Source: Trichodesmium sp. MAG_R02
GTDB taxonomy: Bacteria > Cyanobacteriota > Cyanobacteriia > Cyanobacteriales > Microcoleaceae
NCBI GenBank assembly: GCA_023356605.1
Contig: JAKQYE010000001.1
Coordinates: 16,971-80,970 of the forward strand
Reading direction: 5' to 3'
DNA length: 64,000 nucleotides
Shown: in pieces, positions 53,147 through 63,332 of the stretch
How the letters are laid out: each line of letters opens with the position of its first letter
How positions within the stretch are numbered: position 1 is the first letter of the stretch
Made by a program: the position numbers and the translations under genes
The notes under the pieces: model-generated
The model's input: only the letters and a program-made list of their open reading frames with translations
Told to the model about the DNA's origin: nothing
Databases searched by the model: none

Positions 53147-54889
53147 TCATTCTGCTCCATAAAACTTATACAAAAGGTCACAACATGACAATTTGACGTT
53201 TACTTCCTGCTTCAACCGAGACTATTGGCAGCACTTCGTCCACAGGCATTAACGGTCGAGCGAACCGCATAAACTTAATTGATAGAAGCATTCAAGTTTC
53301 TCGCTTATCACGTTGTAACTTTACGTTAATTAAATCTCTGGTTCCTTAGTTACCCAACTTTGAGGTGGACTTACCTTCAACTATAAGCGATCGTAAACCC
53401 TTGCTAACTATCAACTATTAGACCATAGTTATAGATAATAGATAACGTCATGGTCGGGCCATATGCCTTTGCCGCCAACAATCTCCACTAAACTGATAGC
53501 ACCAGAGTTAACCATTAACAGTTAAGCGGCGTCTGTGTGTTCTCTCAAAGAGACATAATCAAGGCCAAATACCCTCTTCCTTTCTCACTAGTTGGGTAGA
53601 GTGAAGCACCTATTTATTAAAATTTTAAGTTGGAACCTCTGTCTAAAAGTAATAACCTGTGATGACATTCTTAAAATTGTCCATTTTAGAGACATTTAGT
53701 TTCAACAAGCATCTCAGATCATCTACGGTTTATTCCTAGTGGCCCTCCTTAAGCTTCATAATTATTTACATAATAACAAATTACTTAAAATTAAGTGTAT
53801 TTTTTGCACATTTTTCTTAATTAACTTTTTTTTTGTTGAGATATCAGGGTACTGCCAAGAAATTCATTAGATTAAGTCTGCTAGTATCATTATAATAAAG
53901 GGTCGAGCAAGTAAATCTGAAGGACAACAATCTGGGGACTTGGTGGATCAGAGGGCAAACAGGATTACCAAGAATATGGTCCTATGTCCGCCTAATCCAC
54001 CCTATAAGGGCTCAAGGTTTTGTTTATAAATAGCTTCTAAATATACATAGTAGTTTGCTGAAACAGTCTTTTTAGGGAGTAGATACAAATGAGAATTATA
54101 TAGGAGTCGGATGAAGAACTACCCCTTAATTTCTTTACCCAAGTCAGCCCAAAATCCTAATATGGCTTAACTTTTTGGACCATTGATCAAGCACTTTTAA
54201 TACCCCAAAAGGCTAAAGCGTTTATATATAAATACTTTTATCGTTAATCAGCGAGCAAACCGGATTTGTACTAGATTCCCTGACTTAATGGCATTTGTCT
54301 TCTATAAACTCGATTTATGATAATACTTCAAAGCCAGTATATTGGATACGAGCCAATTTTTGGACTCGAGTGTGTTCAGTGAATATCAACGGAACTCACG
54401 TACCTATATGAAATCATAGGCCATTTGTATGGGTTGAGGCCCTTTAACCCATACCATATATTGCGGTTATGGGTAAGTTCTGATCAATTTCAGATAATTA
54501 GGGCTTGCTGAAAAAGTTTTTTAGGGGGTAGGGATAAATGAGAAGTATAGGATAAGGTAGGGGTCAGAATTATCTCTTGATTTTTCTTTCCTAGTCCACC
54601 TAAACAAAATTATTTTACCTACCGTAGTTTGACGTAAGGTTTACGTTATAAGAGGTTCAGTATCATAAAATGTCTCATTAACTGTGTGTGCCTGCCCATG
54701 TCATGGTACTTATTAAGTGACATACTCCCAAACTAAGCTAATGCTATAGTGTGGGCTTCTATCTTCAGAGTCTCGGTACTTTGTCGGAATACACGAACTT
54801 TAAGGACTCAATGCCCTAACACCTTGTTTTTTTATACTTATCGCTACGTTAGCATCACCCCCTATTAGTATACCGCAGTGTTAATAATT
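53147..54889. other. Long gene-free stretch with repeat debris
   Basis: No gene found. Contents that can be named: a segment at 53165-53290 similar to 43505-43625 (CTTCCTGCTTC..CCGAGAC), a degenerate family C copy at about 54395-54485, and GGGCTTGCTGAAAAAG at 54508 with similar surroundings at 54060. The stretch GCCCAAAATCCTAA at 54148 also occurs at 20653. A GTGGATCAG/CTAATCCAC pair near 53942-53998 could form a long hairpin. Confidence 0.45.
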
Positions 54890-55045
54890 TGGGAATTATT
54901 CTGGATAATTATTTGGGGACTTTTTCACCATAAATTTAGAATCAAAAAAACCGAGAATAATATTGTCAGTCAATGGGACTCAATCTCCCATTAATTGACC
55001 GTCGACTTATCTCGGGCCAAGTCAAAGATTATGGCTTGAGGCTTC
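54890..55045. repeat. Dispersed repeat, inverted relative to 39487-40020
   Basis: TGGATAATTATTTGGGGACT and GAATCAAAAAAACCGAG, followed by GGGCCAAGTCAAAGATTATGG (in part). The order of the pieces differs from the other locus, where remnants of a transposase-like gene lie between them. Confidence 0.55.
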
Positions 55046-55059
55046 TCGACGATTTAACT

Positions 55060-55200
55060 AATTAGTCGCGGGAGGGCAGTCCGAGACAAAAAAATAGACC
55101 AGGGGGCCTGTGTTAGACAAGGCTCAAGTTTCTCACTCGCGACGTGAAAATCAGTATCCTATGAAACGTTAACCCACCGAGGGGCTTCGCCTCAGTAATA
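55060..55200 (+). pseudogene. TnpB-like C-terminal remnant
   Basis: The frame reads LVAGGQSETKK, a stop, TRGPVLDKAQVSHSRRENQY, PMKR, a stop, then PTEGLR. The pattern 'VAGG.SET....G......SH.RR...P.K..P' fits the variable tail of cyanobacterial TnpB proteins. No nuclease motifs remain. Low-to-moderate certainty. Confidence 0.45.
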
Positions 55201-55696
55201 ATTCTTGTCCCCGTAGGTAATCAGGATATCGAGTCGAAAGTATAGCACTATACAAATAGATTAGGAAGTTTTCCTAGTGCCTATTGCCTTAAAGCCCAAA
55301 TTTATTGTCTTAAGCAAAAGACCTAGTACTACATATAATACACAACTTATTACTTATGGATTAATTACTTATTACTTATAGATTAATGATTATTTAGGGA
55401 ATTCCTGATTTCGTCCTTTTTTACTTACTAATACCCATCTCAAGTGTATACTACCTTATTGGGATTTCCGGGGTCAAAATTATAGCCAACCTAGGATTAT
55501 TGGCAATCGCTCTAATTCAGGTTTAGGAAAAAATTGGACTTAAAGCCCGATCCTTAAGGGTCCGACTTTATCTTCTTTATATTATGGTCAGAAAATCAGA
55601 AAAGTCCAGGGACAAACTTCAAGCAACAAGTACTAGAGATCCAAGTTCTTTTTAAGTTTGAACTCTACTCATAGGAAGAAGTGCTAACTTATTTTC

Positions 55697-55790
55697 TATA
55701 GCTGTTTAACTTTAGATTGAGACAAGTATTTCTTTTTATAAAAGTGTTTCAACTGAAAAGAATGTTTCGTTCTTATTTAAAATAACTATA
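55697..55790. repeat. Family D repeat
   Basis: TATAGCTGTTTAACTTTAG at the left and TTATTTAAAATAACTATA at the right, with AAGTGTTTCAACTGAAAAG inside. The interval 55201-55696 has no identifiable gene. Confidence 0.8.
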
Positions 55791-55899
55791 AATGTACAGC
55801 GAGATTAGCTAGCTGAGGGCGTATCTCCTAATGTCTACAAGAAAATAAGCTGCACTTTCAAACACTTGGGTAACCTTAGTTATCGACCCTTACAGGAAC

Positions 55900-56033
55900 T
55901 TCGATTGCTTGGCCATACCCATAGATGACTTGTTTTAACATATTACAGACTGCTGCTACTTTGAGAGTAGTCTTATGTATACTTATCTGTTCGTTTAAAG
56001 TCTCGGTATGCCCACCCGCGACTAATATATTTA
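55900..56033 (-). pseudogene. TnpB-like C-terminal remnant
   Basis: On the minus strand ILVAGGHTETLNEQISIHKT is followed by TLKVAAVCNMLKQ, in the same frame as the tail-like pieces at 39620 and 55060. Upstream parts of the protein are missing. Confidence 0.45.
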
Positions 56034-56089
56034 TTGCTGGATTAATGAAGGAATAATCATCGTTTCAGAGGCATCTCTCAGCTGCACAT

Positions 56090-57415
56090 TTAGGCCACAG
56101 AATATGTTAAATGGCCATACAAATCGTAAATATCAGCATCTGTAATCATCACTGGCACAATACATCCTAACCTAGTCTCTCCTTGAGCATAAACAAGTCC
56201 ATCAACCTCTGGAGAAAACCGTGCCGATCTACCAATTAATTCCCCTGTTTGAGGATTTTCTTGTTCTATCAAGACATCAACTAATTGCCCCACTGATTTT
56301 TGATTCTGTTGCCAAGATATAGACTGCTGAACTTCCATAATTTCTTCCCGGCGAGTGTCCATCACAGCTTGGGACAACTGATTAGGCAAATTGTAAGCAT
56401 GAGTTCCCTCTTCTGGAGAAAAAGTAAAGACTCCCACATGATCAAACTCATGGCGCTTGATAAATTCCACTAAATGTAAGTGATGTTCTTCAGTTTCACC
56501 AGGGAAACCCACTATAAAAGTTGTCCGCAATATAGCATTAGGTATAGCTGTTTTGACCCTGTGAATTATATCATCATTAACGTGACCTTGCCAAGGTCTA
56601 TTCATGGCCCTGAGAATTTCGGGATGAGAATGTTGTAGAGGTAAGTCAAGATAAGGTAAAATGTTGGGAGTTTCTTGGATGGCGGTTATGACTTTGGGGG
56701 TTAAACCAGTGGGATAGGCATAGTGCATTCTAATCCAGGGTATATCAACTTTTCCTAGGGCATAAAGCAGTTCGGCCAGTTTAGGTTGGCCGTAAATATC
56801 GACTCCATAGTTAGTTGTTATTTGAGAGATGAGGATGATTTCTTTCACTCCCTGGTCTGCCAGTTGTTGAGCTTCGACGACAATAGATTCTATGGTGCGT
56901 GATCGCTGGTTTCCCCGGAGATGAGGAATGATACAGAAAGCGCAACGATAATCACATCCTTCTGCAATTCGCACATAAGCAACGGCTTCAGATGTTGTAC
57001 GATAACGGGGAGTAGTTTCGTTGGCGATGTAAGTGGGTTCAGCAGTGACTTCTTTGACACGATCGCCTTTTTCTACCCGTTGCATCACATCTACTATTTT
57101 ATGATAATCACCAGTCCCAACCAGTGCTATTGCTTCTGGCAACTCGGCAAGTAATTCTTCTGGGAAGTGTTGCGCCATACAACCAGCGATGACTATTTTT
57201 TTATTAGCTTCAGCCAATTCTACTAAAGTTCTGACAGATTCTTCTCTGGCAGCTTGGATAAAACTACAGGTGTTGACAATAACATAATCTGCTAATTCTT
57301 CGTTAGCATCTACTTCATAACCTGCTTGTGCAAGTAAACCGATGATATGTTCAGTATCGATGCGGTTTTTTTCGCATCCCAGGTGAGTAAATGCAATGGT
57401 AGGTTTTCTAGACAT
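56090..57415 (-). CDS. rimO: Ribosomal protein S12 methylthiotransferase
   Basis: A 441-aa radical SAM methylthiotransferase. The N-terminal domain has cysteines in [20 protein letters not shown] and [12 protein letters not shown] for one [4Fe-4S] cluster. The radical SAM motif is [20 protein letters not shown], and a C-terminal TRAM domain follows ([20 protein letters not shown], in part). RimO thiomethylates an aspartate of ribosomal protein S12; IGLLAQAGY and HLGCEKN distinguish it from MiaB. It is isolated between two repeat-rich gaps. Confidence 0.95.
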   Translation of the reverse strand: MSRKPTIAFTHLGCEKNRIDTEHIIGLLAQAGYEVDANEELADYVIVNTCSFIQAAREESVRTLVELAEANKKIVIAGCMAQHFPEELLAELPEAIALVGTGDYHKIVDVMQRVEKGDRVKEVTAEPTYIANETTPRYRTTSEAVAYVRIAEGCDYRCAFCIIPHLRGNQRSRTIESIVVEAQQLADQGVKEIILISQITTNYGVDIYGQPKLAELLYALGKVDIPWIRMHYAYPTGLTPKVITAIQETPNILPYLDLPLQHSHPEILRAMNRPWQGHVNDDIIHRVKTAIPNAILRTTFIVGFPGETEEHHLHLVEFIKRHEFDHVGVFTFSPEEGTHAYNLPNQLSQAVMDTRREEIMEVQQSISWQQNQKSVGQLVDVLIEQENPQTGELIGRSARFSPEVDGLVYAQGETRLGCIVPVMITDADIYDLYGHLTYSVA

Positions 57416-57494
57416 TTTATTTATAGATTTTTATAAGCAACAGCATTTCAATATAGCATATTTATTGCAGCAGTTTTCAGGTGGCGAAACTACA

Positions 57495-58270
57495 TCATGG
57501 CTTGCGCAGGTACGCTATATATAGCGTACTATCAACTAGGAAATTGTCCATACCATAATTAGTTTTTTTTCGGATGGATATTACTTTTAATATATATTTA
57601 AACAAGGTTACAAAATGTTAAATTTCTGTGCTAAAAATCTTTAATTATAAGGCAATAGTGACATGATTATATTAGTCCAAAAACATGGATTTTAATTTTG
57701 TCGTAACTCGTCAATATTTACTTTAATCTCACACAAATTTTATAATAACGCTACGCCGCAAACCCAAATCGAAAATATTAGCCATGATACAATAAATCGT
57801 TATTTAAGATATTAATCTTTAAATTAACAAGATTTATGTCGAAATGTTAAAGAAGAATTGGTTTACTGATACAGCAGCTTATTTAATTTTTGATGACACA
57901 GTAATTAATAAAAAGTATGGATATAAGATTGAGCTTACACGACAACAATATAGTGGTAATGAACATAAAGTTATTTGCATTCTATCAGCTGCGAAGTTCG
58001 TGGGATAGGAATAGCTAATTGTATATATTTTAAGCCTCTACCGTGCTTAACTTGATAAATACTTTGACCTATTTTAGAAGCAAATCTTTTTAAGAAGTTC
58101 CACACGCTCCATTGCACAAGCAATATGATTATATTGAATCATTCGCAGACGACACGCTCCACGGGTCCATTACCTGTTAATTGCTTAAATAAGAGCGTGA
58201 AATTTTTCGATTTTCCATAGGGTTAAATACAACTTTACCCTATATATAGTGTGCTTGCCTAAGTTTTATT
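57495..58270. mobile_element. Decayed insertion sequence with family C ends
   Basis: About 775 bp. Left end GGCTTGCGCAGGTACGCTAT, right end ACCCTATATATAGTGTGC then TTGCCTAAGTTTT; read inward the right end gives ACTTAGGCAAGCACACTATA. This is close to the left end of the 50602 element. It contains transposase remains from 57844. The part 57510-57835 is shared with 50602-50945. Confidence 0.75.
57844..58045 (+). pseudogene. DDE transposase fragment in the family C element
   Basis: From ATG 57844: LKKNWFTDTAAYLIFDDTVI, NKKYGYKIELTRQQYSGNEH and KVICILSAAKFVG, then stop. The 'FDDTVI.K.YG..IEL.RRQYSGN' pattern belongs to IS4/IS701-like DDE transposases; DD is the first catalytic aspartate region. 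About 55 residues remain of an enzyme normally several hundred long. Confidence 0.75.
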
Positions 58271-58360
58271 TATCAAAAAAGTCAACCATAATTAAACACG
58301 GTTATAGGTTATAGTCATGGCCAAATTTATGTTGGTTTCATCTTATTTCCTGTAAATAAT

Positions 58361-60958
58361 TTAATTTATAATAGTTTGAATGTAATTTTTTATAAGTATA
58401 AACTGCTGTTTTTTTTCGGCAATTTTTTTTTGTTTTAGCTCTAATTTTTCCTGGGTTTCCGGGTGAGATTTTTCTTCTTGTTCTAGGATATTTTCGTAAA
58501 TAAATATTGCCTGCTCAATCACTTTATTTGCCGATTTAAACTGACTGTAGAAGACCTCAGCAATATTTTCACAAATTCGACTAAATATTTCCTCAGAAGA
58601 TCTCTCAAACTTCTGAAAACAGGCATCATAAACTTGCTGTTTAATTTTGATTTCTGAATCCTCATCATCCCCACTCATAGGAAAAAAAGAACCAATCAAA
58701 GCCAGACATCCAGCTAAAAGTATGGGCAAAAATCCTACTCCTGTAAACATCAATAAAGTACCTGCTGTTAAACCGCCTAATGTTAAATTTTCCCATAAAC
58801 TAGCTCTTTTAATCTTATCATTTTCTCCTAACTTAATTACTGAAAAAATATCTAGTCTATCTCCTTGGATATTTTCAATAGCAAAATCAAATTGCTCATT
58901 CAAGCTAGAATTTATTTGACAATCTACTGCCTTTAAATCCATTCTAATAACTTCTAGATTTTGGCATACTTCCTTACTTAAAAGTTGTAAATTATTCACC
59001 ACAATTTTTCTTACCTCCCGATTACTCCAGCCTTCTAATTCAGTTGCCAAAGAACTGGCAAATCCTTCCGCATAATCTTTAATAACTTTCTCTTTTTCCC
59101 AAACAAAAGAATGTTCTGAAAACCATTCATAACTTTTTTTCTCTAGGGAATCACCCAATCCTTCTATCCATTTATCCCAAGCATCAGCAACTTGTTCAAT
59201 ACTCTGATTTTTCAATTTTTCAGTAGTTGACAAAATTTTCACATCTCGTCTACTAGCATTTTCTATTTTCCCCAATATTTCTATTCTTGCCTCTACGGAA
59301 AAATAGACTTCACCATCTAAAATTTTTTGGGCTTGCTCCAATGCTTTTATTCCCTCTGAAATCAAAATACTAATCCTAGTTAAAATTTGCTTAATTTGTA
59401 CAGCACCTCGCTCAACAGCTAGAAACTTTTCTATGGATTTCTTAAAATTATTAAAATCGGTAAAATATTTATTTTCTTCACCTTGTAAAATTCCAGATAA
59501 AACAGCTTCAGCAGAAATCAAATGTAAACGACTCTCATCAACAATAATAGATTTTTCACCTAACAGGAAATTTTCTAATCTCTTCCTAATTTGCTGACGA
59601 CTCTTTTTACTCCTGACTAAATCAATAAAATTCACCAACACAAATAAATTATCTGCAGGCCAATCAATTTGATTGCCATTTAACTGCAACTTCAAACTTT
59701 GAATTAACTCTCGTTCCCTTTGATTTAGTGGACAAGAAGCATTAGTTAAGAAAATCACTGCATCACTATCTTCTAATAGTTTTTGAGTAATAGCTGTGCG
59801 GTCTGGATGTTTATTTAAACCAGGAGAATCAATAATTTCTACCCCACTTTTACATAACTCTAAATTGGGATGTTCAAAAAATATTTTATCAATCTCTAAC
59901 TCTGCTAATTCTTCACTCATATTTCCTAAAGCTGCTATTTCTGAAATAGTTGCTTTTTCCTGATACTCTGTCAAAGAAATTTCTACTTCTTTACCATCTT
60001 TATAACGACAAATTACCCGCTTTTTATCCCCATATTTTAAAACTGTAACTGTACTACTACAAGGAATTTCTCGAACGGGTTGAATTTCCTCCCCAAGTAA
60101 AGCATTTAATAAGGTTGATTTACCTTGACTAAATTCTCCAACAACAACAACTCTAAATTTTTGGGATTGTATTTTTTTGGATATTTTATCTATTTCAAGG
60201 GTTAATGTATTGGGCAATAAATCTTCTTGGGCTGATGCTGCAACTATTTGATAAGTTTGATTACAGATATTATCTAGTTCCTGTCTATCTTTTTGAAACT
60301 TTTTTAACCTTTGATAAACTATTGTTTTTGGCATCTGACTTTTTCTGTTTTGTTTTTGCTTATGAGTAAGTAAAAGTGTATTTAGCATTTCACTTGCAGC
60401 TTTAACAAAAACATTATCTAGGTGATGGAAACGTGCTGGGTGAAGTAAGTATTTCAATTTATCTATAGATTTTTGATCAAGATTTTCTTGATGAATAAAT
60501 CCGGCTTTTAAAAGTTGTAAATTTTGGGGTTTAATACCTAAATTTTTTCCTACAATTTCTAGATATCTTGTCTCCCGTATATCCATGTATCCATCAGCTG
60601 TAGACATTTCATAGCCAAAGCTAATTAATAATAATTTTTCTGGAAGAGAAAGAGGTTTAATTAATTTCAATATAGTCTCAAGTTTTTTGTAAAGCTGTTG
60701 CTTAGATACTTCATAAATAATTGATTTCGTTAATTCCAATACATAGCTTTTAGGAGAGATAAATTTATAGATAGTTATTTTCAGTCTAGCTTTTTCTTCT
60801 TCTACTACTTTTCCATCTGCATAGATAACACCTATCAGTATTATTACTAGATTTGCTAAAAACAATACTGATGGCGTAACATCCTTTTTAGTCAATTTTT
60901 TGCCAGTAATAAGGGAGAGTAATTCTATTGATTCGTTGCTGATTTTGGCAATATCCAT
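58361..60958 (-). CDS. TerB-like domain fused to a bacterial dynamin-like GTPase
   Basis: An 865-aa protein. Residues 1-165 form a helical TerB-like domain with acidic loops (YADGKVVEEEKARLK, EMSTADGYMDIRETRYLE). The dynamin GTPase domain has P-loop VVVGEFSQGKSTLLNALLG (near 275), switch 1 PCSSTVTVL, DxxG as IIDSPGLNKHPD (near 375) and LVNFIDLVRSK as the G4-like region. A long helical stalk follows, with a hydrophobic paddle or transmembrane hairpin near 735-765 (MFTGVGFLPILLAGCLALIG, in part). Bacterial dynamins remodel or protect membranes; TerB domains occur in stress and phage-defence settings. It stands alone. Confidence 0.88.
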   Translation of the reverse strand: MDIAKISNESIELLSLITGKKLTKKDVTPSVLFLANLVIILIGVIYADGKVVEEEKARLKITIYKFISPKSYVLELTKSIIYEVSKQQLYKKLETILKLIKPLSLPEKLLLISFGYEMSTADGYMDIRETRYLEIVGKNLGIKPQNLQLLKAGFIHQENLDQKSIDKLKYLLHPARFHHLDNVFVKAASEMLNTLLLTHKQKQNRKSQMPKTIVYQRLKKFQKDRQELDNICNQTYQIVAASAQEDLLPNTLTLEIDKISKKIQSQKFRVVVVGEFSQGKSTLLNALLGEEIQPVREIPCSSTVTVLKYGDKKRVICRYKDGKEVEISLTEYQEKATISEIAALGNMSEELAELEIDKIFFEHPNLELCKSGVEIIDSPGLNKHPDRTAITQKLLEDSDAVIFLTNASCPLNQRERELIQSLKLQLNGNQIDWPADNLFVLVNFIDLVRSKKSRQQIRKRLENFLLGEKSIIVDESRLHLISAEAVLSGILQGEENKYFTDFNNFKKSIEKFLAVERGAVQIKQILTRISILISEGIKALEQAQKILDGEVYFSVEARIEILGKIENASRRDVKILSTTEKLKNQSIEQVADAWDKWIEGLGDSLEKKSYEWFSEHSFVWEKEKVIKDYAEGFASSLATELEGWSNREVRKIVVNNLQLLSKEVCQNLEVIRMDLKAVDCQINSSLNEQFDFAIENIQGDRLDIFSVIKLGENDKIKRASLWENLTLGGLTAGTLLMFTGVGFLPILLAGCLALIGSFFPMSGDDEDSEIKIKQQVYDACFQKFERSSEEIFSRICENIAEVFYSQFKSANKVIEQAIFIYENILEQEEKSHPETQEKLELKQKKIAEKKQQFILIKNYIQTIIN

Positions 60959-61173
60959 AGGTCTGTATATTTGATGGTTGAGTAGTCTTTTTTGATTATA
61001 TCTAAGTATCAGTTATGGCAAAGTAAAAAAAATGTATAATCCTATAATCAACAATAAAAATCTTAATTTATCCATAAAAAACTATAATGAATAACTTATA
61101 TAGTGGGACTTAGACAACTTTTAAGCCAATATAGCCCAAACTCTTTATGTTAGAGGTAAATACATCACAATTA

Positions 61174-61276
61174 TCAGGACTTACGCAGGCAACCTGAGAA
61201 ACCCGGTTTCTCGTAGATATTTATGTGTTAAAACAATGATTTACTGTAGAAACAGGGTTTCTTTGCGTAAGTCCTG
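61174..61276. repeat. Family C-type repeat with long inverted ends
   Basis: TCAGGACTTACGCAGGCAAC with GAAACCCGGTTTCT on the left; GAAACAGGGTTTCTTTGCGT and AAGTCCTGA on the right. Arms of nearly 35 bp could form a long hairpin. No gene in 60959-61561. Confidence 0.88.
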
Positions 61277-61561
61277 AATTATTAATCAGCCAATCAAAAA
61301 AACTCAAAGAAATAGCTTTATGAAAATTTGACAAAGCTACCCTTCGAGAAGCTCCAAGGGCGTCCACAGAAAGGTCTTCCAAGGTTTGCTTCCCCATTGC
61401 CTCTTAAATTCTCCAGTTAGCTTATATCAAATCCGGAGCATTGGTTATAATTAGATAAGCTAATGCTTATTTAAAATGGGTATTAGTTGGCTATAGCAGT
61501 ATAGACATATTTATAGAAATTATCAGCTAAAATGAAAAGTATAATTTAGGAGAAGAATACC

Positions 61562-61702
61562 ATGTCAGACCTCGACCGCGGGATCATGAAGTTTAAGGGA
61601 GCAGATACTCCCAGTGCGATCGCTATTTCTGCGATTCTTGTCTTAGGTGGTATAGTCTTTCTCATTTTCTGGGGACTTAATACTGCTTATACAGTTAGTT
61701 AA
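61562..61702 (+). CDS. Small single-pass membrane protein, 46 aa
   Basis: The frame reads MSDLDRGIMKFKGADTPSAI and AISAILVLGGIVFLIFWGLN, ending TAYTVS. It has a soluble N-terminus of about 18 residues and one helix (about 19-40). AGGAG sits 11 bases before the ATG. Size and layout resemble small thylakoid subunits (photosystem, cytochrome b6f or NDH-1 accessory proteins), but I cannot assign it to one. Short, well-formed and with a good ribosome-binding site, it is probably a real gene. Confidence 0.75.
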   Translation: MSDLDRGIMKFKGADTPSAIAISAILVLGGIVFLIFWGLNTAYTVS

Positions 61703-61800
61703 TTAATACTAATCAAAACTTTTCTAGAGGCGTTTCTGCGGAACGTCTCTAACTATCATCGGGATACAATAGTTATGGGTATATTAAAAAAATTCAAGTT

Positions 61801-61892
61801 ATAGTTATTCCGAATAAGAGTGGGATACTTTTTCAGCTAAAACCCTTTCACAGCAAAAATATTTTGTCTCAATCTAAATCAGAATGACTATA
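61801..61892. repeat. Family D repeat
   Basis: ATAGTTATTCCGAATAAGAG at the left and AAATCAGAATGACTATA at the right. Confidence 0.88.
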
Positions 61893-62671
61893 CAATCTGA
61901 TTATTTTACAAAACTATAGTACTCATAAACAAATAATGATTTTTTTCGTCTACCTGATAATAATTTAAGGGATGTATTAACCTACATCTTTATATCTTTA
62001 GGACTACTAAAATTATTAATCTTTTACTTCCTTAGCTAGAAAACTAAATTTGCATACCAACTCACTTGATAGGAATTTTCAGGTCAATCAATCATAAAAA
62101 ATGATAACTCGTTCCAGGAGGTTGTATCTAACATCTCTACTTTGTGGCCTACTAGGAATGAAAAGCTCTCTACATACTATTTATAAACAAAACTTTAAGC
62201 TATTCTAGTAGGGTGGGTCAAACAGACATAGGACTCTAATTCTTCATGATGCTATTACGCCCTAACCCAGCAACTTGATAAACCCCTTTTTTCTGAAGTT
62301 TAGACTAAATTTTGGGTTCTTTAAATAATCTACTCAGAAGGAAAGAAAACTTGAAACTTAGAATCAAAGTATAATATAAGCTTTGGCCATAAAATAGGTG
62401 ATAGATATTATTTGTCTTTTTTTGTGAGTTTGGGTTAGGTTTGCATTATTCAAACTCCTCCTAAAGTGTTGCGATCGCTTAATGAACCAATAGCATAGAC
62501 TCAGGAAAACTAACTTAAAAGTCCTGACAATGTTTATGAGTGAAGGGTTTTAGTAAATTTAGCTAATACTCCTATTCTCCCTCGGCCAATTTCAGGCCAA
62601 CTATAATTAGTCTAAACTCCAGTTTTTTAAAGATGCCACAAATATTTTTTAACTCTAGTGGTCTGTCAATA
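61893..62671. other. Gene-free stretch
   Basis: About 780 bp with no supported gene. A diverged family A right half lies near 62113-62175 (CTCTACTTTGTGGCCTACTA). A HIP1 site lies near 62472. Nothing else recognised. Confidence 0.4.
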
Positions 62672-62757
62672 TTTACAGCGCTTGACCTTGTTATTAGGTA
62701 CAGCAATGGGGGCAAGATGCCCACACTACATGATTTTCACTATTTACCCTGTACATC
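62672..62757. repeat. Family E repeat, complete copy
   Basis: Inverted relative to 35998. TTTACAGCGCTTGACCTTGT, then TATTAGGTACAGC, GGGGGCAAGATGCCC and TATTTACCCTGTAC. Confidence 0.78.
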
Positions 62758-62864
62758 ATTTGCTCAAAATCTGCCATAATTGAGGACTAAATAAATTATC
62801 AAGGCACTAATCTACTGGCTTTTCAAATCTTATGAACGAGTCGTTTTTTTGCTTCACAGACTAC

Positions 62865-62957
62865 TATAGTCATTCCAAATAAGAATGGGACACTTTTTTA
62901 GCTAAAACCCTTTAAAGCCAAGAAGACCTGGTCTCAATCTTAACCAGAATGACTATA
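62865..62957. repeat. Family D repeat
   Basis: TATAGTCATTCCAAATAAGA to ACCAGAATGACTATA. It is nearly identical, inverted, to 28478-28567. 62958-63140 shows no gene. Confidence 0.88.
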
Positions 62958-63140
62958 GATGTGAAATGATTCCCAGGAATTACTAGAGCTTCAAAAAATC
63001 TTAATGCACAATTCTTGAGCCTTGAAAGTATAAACCTCTGAAAATATTATAGTATTTCACTACTTCAGTAGAGCAAAATTTAATGGAATATAAAGAATTT
63101 TAGAAAAATAGATTACAGTTTATACCCTTTATCAAAAAAT

Positions 63141-63229
63141 CCTGCTATAAATAAGGGCAATAATCTTAAGATTGTAACCATTACTGTTATAAATAAAGGC
63201 AAGAATTTTAGGATTGTAACCATTACTAA
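63141..63229. repeat. Imperfect direct duplication of about 45 bp
   Basis: Two neighbouring units share TATAAATAAGGGCAA/TATAAATAAAGGCAA and GATTGTAACCATTACT. It lies about 100 bp upstream of the Thr-rich protein gene, so it may be part of its promoter region. Confidence 0.7.
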
Positions 63230-63332
63230 AATTTGGTTTAACTGAGAGACTCTATCAACCTCGCTCATTAGACCGTCAGATTCGTTCAATAAAAGCAATA
63301 GTATCAATTTAGTTTGGAGTTATATTTTAGAT

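Noticed and set aside
63113..63307. 64-codon minus-strand open frame
   Set aside because: It lies over the 45-bp direct duplication and consists mostly of its translation; no other support.
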